Source of the DNA: Corallococcus coralloides DSM 2259
GTDB lineage: Bacteria; Myxococcota; Myxococcia; Myxococcales; Myxococcaceae
NCBI RefSeq assembly: GCF_000255295.1
Contig: NC_017030.1
Span: 4,836,001 to 4,900,000, forward strand
Reading direction: 5' to 3'
Length of the DNA: 64,000 nucleotides
Of the stretch, positions 24,978 to 35,936 are shown one piece after another. The first letter of the stretch is position 1, and each line of letters opens with the position of its first letter. The position numbers and the translations under genes are program-made. A model generated the notes under the pieces. It saw nothing but the letters and a program-made list of their open reading frames with translations. It made no database searches and was not told the origin of the DNA.

Positions 24978-25709
24978 ATGCTCCGCCGTCTGCCGCTCGT
25001 CTTCGCCCTCGCCACCGCACCCGCCCTTGCCCAGGAGGAAGGCGATTGGAGCGCGGCGCGGGCCCCCACCAACCTGGACGGCGTGGGCCGCATCACCGTG
25101 CAGGCCGGCTACCGGCTCACCTCCAACGGCACGCTCTACGACGCCTGGTATGGCGCCAAGGGGCCAGGCAACGGCCTGGAGCGCGCGCCGGAGTCCTCGG
25201 GTGGGCCCCTGGGCGTGGCCACGTTCGCGTACGCGATGTCGGACCTGGTGGAGGTGGGCATCGACCTGTTCGGCACCGCGCAGACCCTGCGCCTGTCCGA
25301 GCCCGGGCCCGACGGCACCACCGTGTCCCGCAAGGTCAGCACCGTGTCGTACGGCGCGCTCCTCGGCGTGCGCTTCCAGGGCGTGCTCGACATCGGGCCG
25401 CAGGGGCTGATCCCCTCCGCGGGCGTGCTCACCGGGCCCGCGGTCATCTCCTCGACGCGCGAGGGTGCGTCCATCCAGGAGCGGGTCTCGCAGGCATGGG
25501 TGGGCTCGCTCGGCGCCACGCTCCGCCTGTCCGCGGAGTGGGGTATCACCGCCGAGTACCGCTTCATGCTCCTGCGCGGCCCCGTGGAGTCCCCGAACGC
25601 CGAGGCGTTCAAGGGGCCCTTCAGCTTCAGCCACGGCGGCAACTGGTTCGGGCTCGGCGTGACGTATGCGTTCCCGCCCAATCCGTCCCGTCCCATGGCC
25701 TCGTTCTAG
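24978..25709 (+). CDS. Exported beta-barrel-like outer membrane protein, function unknown
   Basis: A 243-residue protein with a clear signal peptide (MLRRLPLVFALATAPALA, cleaved before QEE). The mature part alternates hydrophobic and polar residues in strand-like segments (ITVQAGYRLTS, LGVATFAYAMSDLVEVGIDLFG, YGALLGVRFQGVLDIG, LGATLRLSAEWGITAEYRFML) and nears its end with GLGVTYAFPP. This is the pattern of a small 8- to 10-strand outer membrane barrel. I do not recognise a named family. The frame is open upstream to 24909, but signal peptide placement fixes the start. No convincing ribosome site is visible. Confidence 0.7.
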   Translation: MLRRLPLVFALATAPALAQEEGDWSAARAPTNLDGVGRITVQAGYRLTSNGTLYDAWYGAKGPGNGLERAPESSGGPLGVATFAYAMSDLVEVGIDLFGTAQTLRLSEPGPDGTTVSRKVSTVSYGALLGVRFQGVLDIGPQGLIPSAGVLTGPAVISSTREGASIQERVSQAWVGSLGATLRLSAEWGITAEYRFMLLRGPVESPNAEAFKGPFSFSHGGNWFGLGVTYAFPPNPSRPMASF

Positions 25710-25886
25710 AGGCTCGGGAAAGTTCCAACACGAAAGCAGGCGAGCGCGCGGAGCAGGGACTTCCGGGGAATGGTGGGCACCAAGGGCCCTGTTGGGGAGC
25801 GACAAAAAGAACCCGCCCCTCATCCCGGAGAGTCCCCTAGCATGCGTGAGTCGGCCGAAGTCATTTCCGGTCCCAGGAAGATGTCC

Positions 25887-26867
25887 ATGCCCCCCTCTGA
25901 ACAGCCGAAGACCGACGTCGAGAAGGAACTCTCCGAGCTCCGCCGCGAGGTCATCGAGTCGCGCAACCTCGTCATCAAGACGGACAACCTGCTGAAGAAC
26001 CTCCATGCGGAGGTGAAGGCGGTCGGCAAGCGCCACGAGGACTTCCAGAAGCGGCAGTGGATCTCCTCGGCGGTGGCCTACGCGCTCTTCGCGATTCTGG
26101 CGGTCGGTGGCGCGGTGCTGGTGAACGGCGCGCGCAGCTCCAGCAACACCAACGAGCGCGAGCGGCTGGAGAAGCAGGTGGCGGACCTGTCCACGCAGCT
26201 GGAGAAGCAGCGCGCGGACACCACCGCGCACCTGACGGCCCAGCGCGCCGCGAACGAAGTCTACAAGATGATGACCACGCTGCCGGGCGACGAGCGCCTC
26301 AAGGGCATCGACGCGCTGGTGAAGCTGGACACGCAGAAGCTGTCCTCGCTGGAGCGCCAGGCGCTCAACGACCGCGCCGCCATCCTGCGCCGCGAGACGG
26401 GCGACGCCGCCTTCGAGCGCGGGAAGATCGCCTTCCGCAGGAACGAGATGAACGCCGTGGTGGAGGACCTGTCGCGCTTCCTGGCCATGAACCCGGCGGA
26501 GGCGGAGGCGCTGGACGCGTCCTTCTTCCTGGGCACCGCCTACAACCAGCTGCGTCAGCACGACAAGGCCGTGCCGCTGCTGGCCCGCTTCGTGGAAGGC
26601 GACAAGAAGTCCAAGACGCGTGACTACGCCATGCTGCTGCTGGCCCAGTCGTACCAGGAGACGGGCGCGTTCGATAAGGCGGCGGACACGGTGCGCGACG
26701 CGCTGGCCACGTACCCGGCCACCCAGTACCTGTCGCAGTTCCGCGGCCGGCTGAACTCCGCCAAGCGCGCCGCCGCCGGTGGTGACGCCGCCGCGATGCC
26801 CGCCGCCGCTCCGGCCGCCGCGCCCCAGGCCGCTCCGGCCGTGGCCGCCCCCGCCGCGGGCCAGTAG
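25887..26867 (+). CDS. Membrane-anchored coiled-coil and TPR protein
   Basis: A 326-residue protein. ATG 25887 is preferred because AGGAAG (25875-25880) is six bases upstream. ATG 25842 (341 residues) is the main alternative. Order: an acidic coiled-coil (residues 10-55), one transmembrane helix (about 58-80, WISSAVAYALFAILAVGGAVLV), a second coiled-coil (85-115), then TPR-like repeats (about 150-290: FERGKIAFRRNEMNAVVEDL, DASFFLGTAYNQLRQHDKAV, MLLLAQSYQETGAFDKAAD). The last 30 residues are Ala/Pro-rich. The topology suggests a periplasmic scaffold. The downstream 169-residue gene also encodes a single-span membrane protein, and the two may be functionally linked. No enzyme motif is seen. Confidence 0.75.
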   Translation: MPPSEQPKTDVEKELSELRREVIESRNLVIKTDNLLKNLHAEVKAVGKRHEDFQKRQWISSAVAYALFAILAVGGAVLVNGARSSSNTNERERLEKQVADLSTQLEKQRADTTAHLTAQRAANEVYKMMTTLPGDERLKGIDALVKLDTQKLSSLERQALNDRAAILRRETGDAAFERGKIAFRRNEMNAVVEDLSRFLAMNPAEAEALDASFFLGTAYNQLRQHDKAVPLLARFVEGDKKSKTRDYAMLLLAQSYQETGAFDKAADTVRDALATYPATQYLSQFRGRLNSAKRAAAGGDAAAMPAAAPAAAPQAAPAVAAPAAGQ

Positions 26868-26881
26868 TCCCCACACCGCCG

Positions 26882-26911
26882 CCGTCCGGGCAGGGTTCGC
26901 CTTCCGGACGG
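26882..26911 (+). terminator. Inverted repeat after the TPR gene
   Basis: CCGTCCGG (26882-26889) is perfectly complementary to CCGGACGG (26904-26911) with a 14-base loop, 14 bases after the stop codon. No T run follows. Confidence 0.4.
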
Positions 26912-26964
26912 TGTGCAAGGGAAGCATTGCCACCCGGGGTCCAGGGTCGTAAGACCTGGGCCCC

Positions 26965-27474
26965 GTGTCCGCTCCCGACTCGCAGAAAGATCCCCGCTTC
27001 CGCCGCTACCGTGGCGCCGCGTACGCGGTCCACATCACGCTGGCCTCGCTGGTGTCGGTCTGGATGATCTGGAACGTGGGGCACTCCGTCGCGGCGATGA
27101 CGCCCGCGAGGCCCCCGGCCGTGACGCCGCCGCTCACCGTGCGCGAATGCCTGGACGCCGCGGACGCGCACTGGAAGGACCTGGAGTCCGAGCGCGAGAA
27201 GCTCGTGCATGTCCTCCCCGCCCGCAAGGTCGACCAGGAGTGGATGCGCTTCCGCACGGACTGGCTCACGCGCGTGCGCAAGTCCGAGTCCGAGTGCGCC
27301 CTGGAGTCGCGGGATCCGGCGCGCGTGGAGCTGCGCTCGGTGTACCGCCACCTCACGAAGGTGCAGGACCTCTACACCATCCACGCGGTGCAGTACGCGG
27401 GCGAGGTGGGCGGCGCGGTGGACGCGCTGCACGCCGCCTTCGACACCGCGCGCCGCAAGGACAGCGGCCGGTAG
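26965..27474 (+). CDS. Single-span membrane protein, function unknown
   Basis: A 169-residue protein starting at GTG 26965. A basic N-terminus (RFRRYRG) is followed by one hydrophobic helix (about residues 19-43, YAVHITLASLVSVWMIWNVG) and a Pro-rich linker (PARPPAVTPP). The soluble remainder is helical and charged, with two cysteines (ECLDAADAHW and SECALESRD) 51 residues apart that could form a disulfide if periplasmic. I recognise no family. It is on the same strand as the TPR gene and convergent with the lipoprotein gene. Confidence 0.65.
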   Translation: MSAPDSQKDPRFRRYRGAAYAVHITLASLVSVWMIWNVGHSVAAMTPARPPAVTPPLTVRECLDAADAHWKDLESEREKLVHVLPARKVDQEWMRFRTDWLTRVRKSESECALESRDPARVELRSVYRHLTKVQDLYTIHAVQYAGEVGGAVDALHAAFDTARRKDSGR

Positions 27475-27492
27475 CGCGCTCGCTTCAGCGCG
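27475..27492. terminator. Hairpin between convergent genes
   Basis: CGCGCT (27475-27480) pairs with AGCGCG (27487-27492) around a 6-base loop. It begins right after the TAG of the membrane protein gene and overlaps the stop codon of the minus-strand lipoprotein gene. Confidence 0.35.
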
Positions 27493-29122
27493 TGGGCAGC
27501 ACGGTGGAGTAGCGCCCCGTGCTGTCGGACACCGTCTGCGCCAGCAGGATGGACTCCGGCCGTCCCCCCACCGTCACCACGCGGAAGAAGCGCACGGACG
27601 CGTTCGCCGCGATGCCGTCCGGCGCCAGCGCCGGGTCCGGGGGCAGGGTGATGCGGCCGCTCAACGAACGGCCCCGTGACAGCGTGAAGGCCGCCAGCGT
27701 CATCACCTCCTCATCGGCGGTGCCGGCCGGCACGGTGACGAAGCGGCTGACGCGCGGCAGGTTCTCCCCGGGCAGGAAGTCCAGCCGGTACTCGCCCGGG
27801 TCCAGGGCCAGCGCGAAGTTGCCGTTGCTGTCGGTGGTGAGGGACGACTCGAAGCCCTGGGGCGGCTGCGGATAGCCATCCAGGGCTCCCACCGGCTCCA
27901 CCACGACGCGCACGCCCGACGCGGGGCCGGTGCCCTCCGGGTTCTTCACGCTGCCCACCACCGTCATGCGCTCCGGGCACGTCACGTCCGGCAGCACCGT
28001 GTCCACCGCCGCCACCGTCACCGGCTGGGGCGTCAGGCGCGAGCGCGAGCTGTGCGGCGGGACGATGAGCAGCGTGAGCGGTGACTCCGCGACGCCGGGC
28101 AGGGACTGAAGCTGGTAGCGCCCCTCCTTGTCCGTCAGCACCGGCACGCCCTTGAAGGTGCCGCCGCCAGCCACGCTGCCCTGGAGCGACACGCGCGCGC
28201 CGGCCATGGGCGTCTGGCCATCCATCTCCAGCACGCGGCCCTCCACCCTCACGGCCACGCCCGAGTCGCCCAGCTCCAACGGGATGGGCGAAATGGTGGA
28301 CGGATCCACCACGAAGGTCTTCCAGGGCACCAGGTCCGCGGCGTTCACGGGGGTCGCGCGCAGGAGCACCGTGTCGCGCGCGGCGTCCTCCGCGCCCAGC
28401 ACCAGCTGGAACGCCCCTGTGTCGCGGGCCACGCGGGCGCGTTGGGACAGCGGGCGCAGGGACTCATCCAGCACCTGCACCTCCATGTCCGCTTCCACCC
28501 GCTTCGACCCCTGGAGCATCAGCGTCCCCGTCAGCGTCACCACGCGCGACGCGATGGGCAGGTCGAAGGCCACCATGCCGCCCGAGGAGGGGTCCACGAA
28601 GGCGTCGCGCGACAGCGGCGGCAGGCCCGGGTCCAGGGGCGTGAGCGTCACGGTGTACTGGCCGCTGCCCACGGGCAGCGCCCACGCGCCATTGTCTGGG
28701 AAGAGCGTCGTCTCATGGCGCCGCGCCACGCCCGGGATGAGGCGGCTGGCGCCCGTGGCCAGCACGTGGATGGGGGCGCGGTAGGGGACGGGGGCCGTGC
28801 CGCCGTCCGCCGTGGTGGAGCTTCCGCGCGTGACGGTCCCCGTCAGGCGCACGGGGCTGAAGAGCTCCAGGTTCTGCTCCGGCCGCAGCCGGTCCACCGG
28901 GAAGTCCTGCGCGAGCAGGCCCGCCTTGGGGTGGGCCTGCACCTCCACGACGATGTCGCCGCCGGGGTTGCCGCAGCCGTCCACGAAGCACACCTGTCCG
29001 GCGGCGCACTCCGCGTCGGAGCGGCACACCAGCTGCTCCGGCGGAGGCTCGTCCTCCAGGAAGCCGCACCCGGTCCCGGTCAGCCCGAGCGCCAGCGCCA
29101 GGGCCCGGAACGCTCGGCTCAC
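27485..29122 (-). CDS. Lipoprotein with repeated carboxypeptidase-regulatory/Ig-like domains
   Basis: A 545-residue protein starting at GTG 29122, whose bases overlap the stop of the preceding gene (GTGA). The N-terminal signal ends in GTGC (Cys19), an imperfect lipobox. A short Cys-rich segment follows (CRSDAECAAGQVCFVDGCG). The rest is a series of beta-sandwich units resembling carboxypeptidase regulatory domains: VRVEGRVLEMDGQTPMAGA, VVGSVKNPEGTGPASGVRV, GNFALALDPGEYRLDFLPG and SGRITLPPDP. Such proteins are common myxobacterial surface or secreted proteins. No enzyme motif is seen. It is probably last in the operon that begins at pfkA. Confidence 0.75.
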   Translation of the reverse strand: MSRAFRALALALGLTGTGCGFLEDEPPPEQLVCRSDAECAAGQVCFVDGCGNPGGDIVVEVQAHPKAGLLAQDFPVDRLRPEQNLELFSPVRLTGTVTRGSSTTADGGTAPVPYRAPIHVLATGASRLIPGVARRHETTLFPDNGAWALPVGSGQYTVTLTPLDPGLPPLSRDAFVDPSSGGMVAFDLPIASRVVTLTGTLMLQGSKRVEADMEVQVLDESLRPLSQRARVARDTGAFQLVLGAEDAARDTVLLRATPVNAADLVPWKTFVVDPSTISPIPLELGDSGVAVRVEGRVLEMDGQTPMAGARVSLQGSVAGGGTFKGVPVLTDKEGRYQLQSLPGVAESPLTLLIVPPHSSRSRLTPQPVTVAAVDTVLPDVTCPERMTVVGSVKNPEGTGPASGVRVVVEPVGALDGYPQPPQGFESSLTTDSNGNFALALDPGEYRLDFLPGENLPRVSRFVTVPAGTADEEVMTLAAFTLSRGRSLSGRITLPPDPALAPDGIAANASVRFFRVVTVGGRPESILLAQTVSDSTGRYSTVLPTR

Positions 29123-29703
29123 TGGCAGTCCCCCGCCACGGTGTTCACCACCCACGAGTACGAGGTGACGAAGCCCGGGTTCTTCACCACGCCGCCGTCC
29201 GCGAGGAGGACCTCGTCCGGGGGATCCGGCTGGCGGTTGGTGAGGCTCCGGTCGGTGACGAGCGCCTCCACCAGGTGGATGCCCGGCGGCGCCAGCGGGT
29301 TGTTGGCCGTGCGCAGGTCCATGGTCAGCTCGCCGCGGTCGTCACGGCCGGGCCGGCCGGTGTTGGCGAGGACGAACTGCCGGTAGTAGCCCGTGGGGTT
29401 CGACGGGTTGTAGTCCACGTACCACTCCACGGTGATGCGATCGTCGACGTCCGGGTCCTCCACCACCACGTTGAATTTCTGGACGCAGTTGCCCACGCCG
29501 AAGGTGCGCAGGATGCGCTCGGAGGGCTCCACCTGCTCCTCCAGGATGCGCGGCGGCCGGTTGCGGAACTGGGGCACGCTCTCCAGCAGCGCCACGTCCT
29601 GGGGGATGAGACACCCGGAGCCCGTCGCGATCGCCGCGAGCCCCAGGGCCGTCACCAGCGGCTGGAGGATGCCCCGGGACTGTCGCGTCGCGTGACGGTG
29701 CAT
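29119..29703 (-). CDS. Small lipoprotein, function unknown
   Basis: A 194-residue predicted lipoprotein. The N-terminus (basic, then LVTALGLAAIATGSGC) has a lipobox-like end at Cys31. The mature protein has strand-like segments (FNVVVEDPDVDDRITVEWYVDY, ELTMDLRTANNPLAPPGIHLVEALVTD), suggesting an immunoglobulin- or PKD-like fold. Cysteines occur near residues 73 and 193. It overlaps the next lipoprotein gene by four bases and lies 19 bases after the FHA-sigma-54 activator gene, so all are likely co-transcribed. Co-occurrence suggests a two-lipoprotein envelope complex. This is inference. Confidence 0.7.
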   Translation of the reverse strand: MHRHATRQSRGILQPLVTALGLAAIATGSGCLIPQDVALLESVPQFRNRPPRILEEQVEPSERILRTFGVGNCVQKFNVVVEDPDVDDRITVEWYVDYNPSNPTGYYRQFVLANTGRPGRDDRGELTMDLRTANNPLAPPGIHLVEALVTDRSLTNRQPDPPDEVLLADGGVVKNPGFVTSYSWVVNTVAGDCQ

Positions 29704-29722
29704 GGCGTGGCTTGAAGGAACG

Positions 29723-31621
<1,899 letters not shown>

Positions 31622-31644
31622 GGGCGGACTTTGGGTTCTTGGGG

Positions 31645-32643
31645 CTAGAACGTGAGGGTGAAGCCGGCGCCCAGCCCACCACGGGTGGAGTACAGCCGCA
31701 TGCGCGGCGGCGCGGCCTGGGAGACGGAAGGAGAGGGCTTCGGTTCGGGGCGGGACTCGACGGTGGTGCTGGTCACCACCTGGTCCTCGTGGTGGTAGAC
31801 GGCGTCCACCACGCCCAGGGTGTAGACGGTGTAGAAGCCGGTGGCGGACGCGAGCTTGAGCAGCTGCCAGGTGTCCGCCTGCCGGGCGCGGTCCGTGGGG
31901 ATGTAGCGAATGGGGATGGACGCGCGGCCATCTTCATCCAGCACGTTGTCCAGGTTGATGAGCCGCTCCTCGAAGAGCGAGTCGTACGCGAAGAACGCGA
32001 TGATGCTGGTGATGGCCAGCACGCCTTCCGTGGCGGCGAAGGCGATGCCCATGCCGTTGCGGCCCTGCTGGAACTGACCGGCGCCGAACGGGACGAAGTT
32101 GACCAGGAAGTTGCGCTTCTCCACGGTGCGCACGGTGACCTGGCGGGCCAGCTCCTCCGCGCGGCGGCGCTGCGTCTCCAGGGCGACGCGCTCCTGTTCC
32201 CGGCGCTCCTGTTCGGCCTTCTCTCGCTCCAGGCGCAGGCGCTGCTCCTGGCGGAGGAACTCGCGCTCGCCGGACATCTGATTCTTGAGGTCCTCGAAGT
32301 AGGCGACGGCCGGGGGCGGGACGACGAAGGGGTCCAGGCTGAAGTCGGGGTCCAGCCGGAGCACGGCGCGCAGGTGGCGTTCAGCCTCGTCCGTCTTGTT
32401 GAGGTTGAAGGCGGACAGGCCCGCGAGCTTGTGCAGCTCCACCAGGTCCTCTTCCGGCAGGTCGCCCCGGTCGATGCGTTGGCCCGCGCGCTCCAGCACC
32501 TCCGCGTACTTGCCGTACTCGAACGACGAGCGCAGCGCGGCGACCTCCGGATCCGCGCCCAGGGGCGTCTGGGCGCGCGCGGACGCGGGGCCGAGCAGGG
32601 CGGCCAGCAGGCAGAACGTGAGAAGCAGCGGGCCGCGGCTCAT
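31645..32643 (-). CDS. Membrane protein with TPR-like repeat and coiled-coil, function unknown
   Basis: A 332-residue protein. ATG 32643 overlaps the kinase stop (ATGA) and opens a signal peptide (MSRGPLLLTFCLLAALLGPASARA). Residues 25-110 hold TPR-like helices (LHKLAGLSAFNLNKTDEAERHL, RAVLRLDPDF). Residues 130-175 are a charged coiled-coil rich in Arg/Glu/Gln. Two hydrophobic segments follow (about 205-228, VLAITSIIAFFAYDSLF; about 262-280, ASATGFYTVYTLGVVDAVYH). GQFQQGRNGMGIAF resembles a DUF5683-like motif. It is the third gene of the pfkA operon. Its place between a kinase and a sigma-54 activator suggests a part in the same pathway. Function is unknown. Confidence 0.75.
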   Translation of the reverse strand: MSRGPLLLTFCLLAALLGPASARAQTPLGADPEVAALRSSFEYGKYAEVLERAGQRIDRGDLPEEDLVELHKLAGLSAFNLNKTDEAERHLRAVLRLDPDFSLDPFVVPPPAVAYFEDLKNQMSGEREFLRQEQRLRLEREKAEQERREQERVALETQRRRAEELARQVTVRTVEKRNFLVNFVPFGAGQFQQGRNGMGIAFAATEGVLAITSIIAFFAYDSLFEERLINLDNVLDEDGRASIPIRYIPTDRARQADTWQLLKLASATGFYTVYTLGVVDAVYHHEDQVVTSTTVESRPEPKPSPSVSQAAPPRMRLYSTRGGLGAGFTLTF

Positions 32644-34661
32644 TCGGGCGCCAGGCTCCCGCGCAGGGTGGTGGGCTTGCCGGGCTCCAGCAGGACGACG
32701 CGCTTCTCCGTCTTGTAGCCGGGGGAGGAGATCTCCACCTCCACGCGGTGCTGGAAGCTGGCGGGGCCGCGGGGGGAGCGGATGTCGAAGGGGTGCTGGA
32801 GGCTTTCGCTCGCGGTGCGCTCCACGTCGCCCACGCGCACGGTGGCGTCCGGCGGCTGGTAGTCCATGGCCAGCTGCGAGGCCTTCAGCAGGGCGCGCAG
32901 GCGGAAGACGTTCTCGCGGTCCGGCTTCACGTCGATGGTCTCCGTGGCGTCCTCGCAGTAGCCGCAGGAGACGGTGACGGTGTGCTCGCCCGGGGTCAGG
33001 TGCACGTCGTGCTGCGCGAGCTGCTGCGTGCCAGCGGGGCCGCCGTCCACGCGGATCGAGCCGTAGGGGCGCACGAGGATGGACACGGGGATCTTGCCCG
33101 CGCGCGAAGACTTGGAGTCGTCCTGCGGGTCGAGGCTGGCGACCACCGCGGGGCGCGACGGCGTGCGTTCCGGAGGGGAGGGGGCGCGAGGGTTGGAGTC
33201 GGGAGGCAGGAGTGCGTCTCGGCCGGGCGTGCCCGTGCCACCCGTGCCCTGCGCACCTGTAGGACGCGAGCCCGTGGCCTGCGTGCCCTGAGGGGTGCCC
33301 GTGCCGTCGGGCGAACCCGTCGCGCCGCCCGTGCCCTGGCCGCCGTGAAAGGTGCCTGTGCCGTCGGGTGAACCCGTGCCCTGCGTGCCGGTGACAGCGC
33401 CCGTGCCCTGCGTTCCAGTGGCGCCAGCCGCGACCTGCGCGTCCGGGGCCTTCGGGCCATCCGCGCGCGGAGCCACCGGTTGCACCTTCGGCGTCTCGGG
33501 CGTGCTCGCGTTCATCCGGTACACCTGCCAGCCGCCCAGCCCCAACGCGAGCGCCACGCCCGCCCCGATGCCCACGCGGATGCCGCGCCTGCGCCACGTG
33601 CGCCGCCGCTGCTGACGCTGGATGCCCTTGAGCAGCCCCAGCGCCCGTTCATTCGTCGCGTCCAGCGCGAGCACGTGGTTGAGGCACGCCAGCGCGCGCG
33701 GCGTCCGCTTCTCCGCGAGCTGCCGTTCTCCGCGCTCCAGCAGCGCCGCGACGATGCGCTGGCGCGCGAGCCGCTGGTACGACGGCGGATCCGCGAAGAA
33801 CGAGATCAGCTCCTCGCCCACGCGGGAGAAGCCCAGCCCCGCGAGCGCATCCGCCAGCGCGTCGCGCAGCTTCCCCGCGTTCGGATAGCGCCGCGCCGGA
33901 TCGCGCTGGAGGCACGTCGCGCAGATCTCCGCCAGCTCATCCGACAGCGTGGGCACGCGGCGGCGAGGGTCCTCATACGCCCCGTCCAGGATGCGCTTGA
34001 GCGTCGCAGTGGTGTTCGACGCGGTGAAGGGCAGCCGGCCCGTCATCAGCGCGTAGAACATGATCCCCAGGCTGAAGACGTCCGCTTCCGGCCCGGCCTC
34101 CAGGCCCTCGATGATCTCCGGTGACATGTGCGCGGGCGAGCCCACCAGCGCGCCCGTCACCGTCATCCGGTCCTCGATGTCCAGCAGCCGCGCGATGCCG
34201 AAGTCCATGAGCTTGAGGACCCCGTCCTCGCGCACCATGACGTTCTCCGGCTTCAAGTCGCGGTGGATGACGCCCGCTTCGTGCGCGTGCGCCAGCGCCG
34301 CCGCCAGCTCGTGGATGATCATCGCCGCCAGCTCCGGCGGCTCCAGCGGGCCCTCGTCCAGGTACGTCTTGAGCGTCCGGCCCCGGATGTACTCCGTGAC
34401 GATGAAGGCGTCGTGCGCCTCCGCCGAGGAGAAGTCGAACACCTCCAGGATGTTGGGGTGGTGCAGCTTCGCCACCGCGCGGGCCTCGCGCGCCAGGCGC
34501 CGCCGCGACTCGTCCTTGCCGGCCAGGTGCGGGTGCAGCACCTTCACCGCGACCTCGCGGTCCAGGGCCGTGTCCAGGCCCTTGTACACGACGCTCATGC
34601 CCCCGGAGCCCAGCTCCTCCAGGATGCGATAGCGACCGATATGGCGGCCGACGAGCGTCAT
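32640..34661 (-). CDS. pkn4: Pkn4-like membrane Ser/Thr protein kinase with PEGA-like extracellular tail
   Basis: A 673-residue Hanks-type kinase. Catalytic domain residues 11-275: glycine loop GSGGMSVVY, Lys40 in VAVKVL, HRDLKPEN with Asp135, DFG (153-155) and a SPE in place of APE. One transmembrane helix lies near 370-390, then a Gly/Thr-rich linker (GTQGTG-type repeats) and a C-terminal PEGA-like beta-domain. It lies directly downstream of pfkA. In M. xanthus the pfk gene is followed by pkn4, and Pkn4 activates phosphofructokinase by phosphorylating it (work of Nariya and Inouye). The symbol is assigned on that synteny and the kinase fold, not on an alignment. Linker lengths may differ from the named protein. 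Confidence 0.75.
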   Translation of the reverse strand: MTLVGRHIGRYRILEELGSGGMSVVYKGLDTALDREVAVKVLHPHLAGKDESRRRLAREARAVAKLHHPNILEVFDFSSAEAHDAFIVTEYIRGRTLKTYLDEGPLEPPELAAMIIHELAAALAHAHEAGVIHRDLKPENVMVREDGVLKLMDFGIARLLDIEDRMTVTGALVGSPAHMSPEIIEGLEAGPEADVFSLGIMFYALMTGRLPFTASNTTATLKRILDGAYEDPRRRVPTLSDELAEICATCLQRDPARRYPNAGKLRDALADALAGLGFSRVGEELISFFADPPSYQRLARQRIVAALLERGERQLAEKRTPRALACLNHVLALDATNERALGLLKGIQRQQRRRTWRRRGIRVGIGAGVALALGLGGWQVYRMNASTPETPKVQPVAPRADGPKAPDAQVAAGATGTQGTGAVTGTQGTGSPDGTGTFHGGQGTGGATGSPDGTGTPQGTQATGSRPTGAQGTGGTGTPGRDALLPPDSNPRAPSPPERTPSRPAVVASLDPQDDSKSSRAGKIPVSILVRPYGSIRVDGGPAGTQQLAQHDVHLTPGEHTVTVSCGYCEDATETIDVKPDRENVFRLRALLKASQLAMDYQPPDATVRVGDVERTASESLQHPFDIRSPRGPASFQHRVEVEISSPGYKTEKRVVLLEPGKPTTLRGSLAPE
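33230..33460 (-). repeat. Low-complexity repeat encoding a Gly/Thr-rich kinase linker
   Basis: Imperfect short repeats of GTxGTG- and GSPDGTGT-type units, visible in the DNA as recurring GTGCCCTG and CCGTCGGG words. They encode the flexible linker between the kinase transmembrane helix and its C-terminal domain, a likely site of length variation between strains. Confidence 0.7.
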
Positions 34662-34684
34662 GGCGTGCGGTGCGCGCTCTCCCC

Positions 34685-35782
34685 TCAGTCCCCGAACCCG
34701 ATGCCCATGCTCCGCGCGAACCGCACCAGGTCCCCCTGGACGTCCACGCGTCGCTCCTTGCGAGACTCACTCAGTGGCACGGGGACGACCTCGTTGTTCC
34801 TGAGGGCCACCATGTGGCCCCACTGGCCGTCCCGCACCAGGTCCAGCACCTTGCACCCGTAGCGCGTGGCCAGCACCCGGTCCGCCGCGCTCGGGCTGCC
34901 GCCGCGCTGCAGGTGGCCCAGCACCGTCACGCGGATCTCCGCGTCGATGTGGCGCGCCAGCAGATCCGCGCACACCTTGCCGGAGCCGCCCAGCCGCACC
35001 ACGCCGCGGCCCGGGATGTCCGCAGCCTCCGCGAGCACGGACAGCGCGCCGCCCTCCGGATACGCGCCTTCGGAGATGGCGATGATGGAGAAGCTGCGCC
35101 GCCGCGTGGCCCGCCGCTTCAGCGTCTCCAGCACGGACTCCACGCGGTACGGAATCTCCGGGATGAGGATGACGTCCGCGCCGCCGGCGATGCCGCTCTC
35201 CAGCGTGAGAAAGCCCGCGTGGCGGCCCATGATCTCCACCACCATCACGCGGTCATGCGCCTCCGCGGTGGAGTGCAGCCGATCCAACGCCTCCGTGACG
35301 ATGAGCCGCGCGGTGTCGAACCCGAACGTCTGGTCCGTGCCGGACAGGTCATTGTCGATGGTCTTCGGACACCCGACGACCTTCAGCCCCTTGTCCGCCA
35401 GCTGGTGCGCGATGGACAGCGTGCCATCCCCGCCAATGGCGACCAGGCCGTCCAGCCGCAACTCCTCGCAGCGGCGCAGGACCTGATCCGACACGTCCCG
35501 CTCCACCCAGCCCGTGCCCTCACGCACCGGGTAGGAGAACGGGTTCGCCTTGTTGGACGTGCCAAGGATGGTGCCGCCCTTGGGCAGGATGCCGCGCGTG
35601 TCCTCCACACCGAGCGGGCGGACGAGCTCCGGCTCCACCAAGCCCATGTACCCGTTCTCGATGCCTACGAACGAGTGGTCGAACTCGTGCACGCCCCGTC
35701 GCACGAGGCCTCGGATGAGCGCATTGAGTCCCGGGCAATCACCACCGCCGGTGAGGACGCCGAGTCGAAGAGGTCGAGCCAT
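34685..35782 (-). CDS. pfkA: 6-phosphofructokinase
   Basis: A 365-residue PFK-A family enzyme converting fructose 6-phosphate to the 1,6-bisphosphate. Motifs: GGGD at 12-15, GGDG at 117-120, PKTIDND at 139-145 (catalytic Asp143), MGRHAGF, PEIPY, and HLQRGGSPSAADR. The Gly after GGD indicates ATP use rather than pyrophosphate. The Lys in PKTIDND is typical of the group III/mixed-type enzymes of actinobacteria rather than the E. coli PGTIDND. The kinase gene begins 23 bases after its stop. A strong promoter-like site lies upstream at 35852-35880. No ribosome site is evident before the ATG. Confidence 0.93.
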   Translation of the reverse strand: MARPLRLGVLTGGGDCPGLNALIRGLVRRGVHEFDHSFVGIENGYMGLVEPELVRPLGVEDTRGILPKGGTILGTSNKANPFSYPVREGTGWVERDVSDQVLRRCEELRLDGLVAIGGDGTLSIAHQLADKGLKVVGCPKTIDNDLSGTDQTFGFDTARLIVTEALDRLHSTAEAHDRVMVVEIMGRHAGFLTLESGIAGGADVILIPEIPYRVESVLETLKRRATRRRSFSIIAISEGAYPEGGALSVLAEAADIPGRGVVRLGGSGKVCADLLARHIDAEIRVTVLGHLQRGGSPSAADRVLATRYGCKVLDLVRDGQWGHMVALRNNEVVPVPLSESRKERRVDVQGDLVRFARSMGIGFGD

Positions 35783-35851
35783 AGGAACGAAGAAAGTCGG
35801 ACGCGGGTGTCAGTGGGACCGGGCGACACTATGACAGGAACGTCGGTGCGG

Positions 35852-35880
35852 ATTGTAGGTGCCACCCCAGGGGGGTGCAA
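35852..35880 (-). promoter_or_regulatory. Promoter for the pfkA operon
   Basis: On the minus strand TTGCAC (35880-35875) and TACAAT (35857-35852) are separated by exactly 17 bases, a good sigma-70-type promoter. It would start transcription near 35846, about 65 bases before the pfkA ATG. Confidence 0.6.
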
Positions 35881-35936
35881 CGCACGAATCAGCGCTGACG
35901 TCGGATCCGCGCTCGCAGGGACGCGGGGGCGCCCCC

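Noticed and set aside
33230-33460. CRISPR-like or non-coding repeat array
   Set aside because: The repeats are short, imperfect, in frame and encode a Gly/Thr linker inside the kinase.
35851-35880. Possible sigma-54 (-24/-12) promoter near pfkA (TGGCAC on the minus strand)
   Set aside because: The GG and GC elements are two bases too far apart for -24/-12 spacing, and the overlapping sigma-70-type match is much better.
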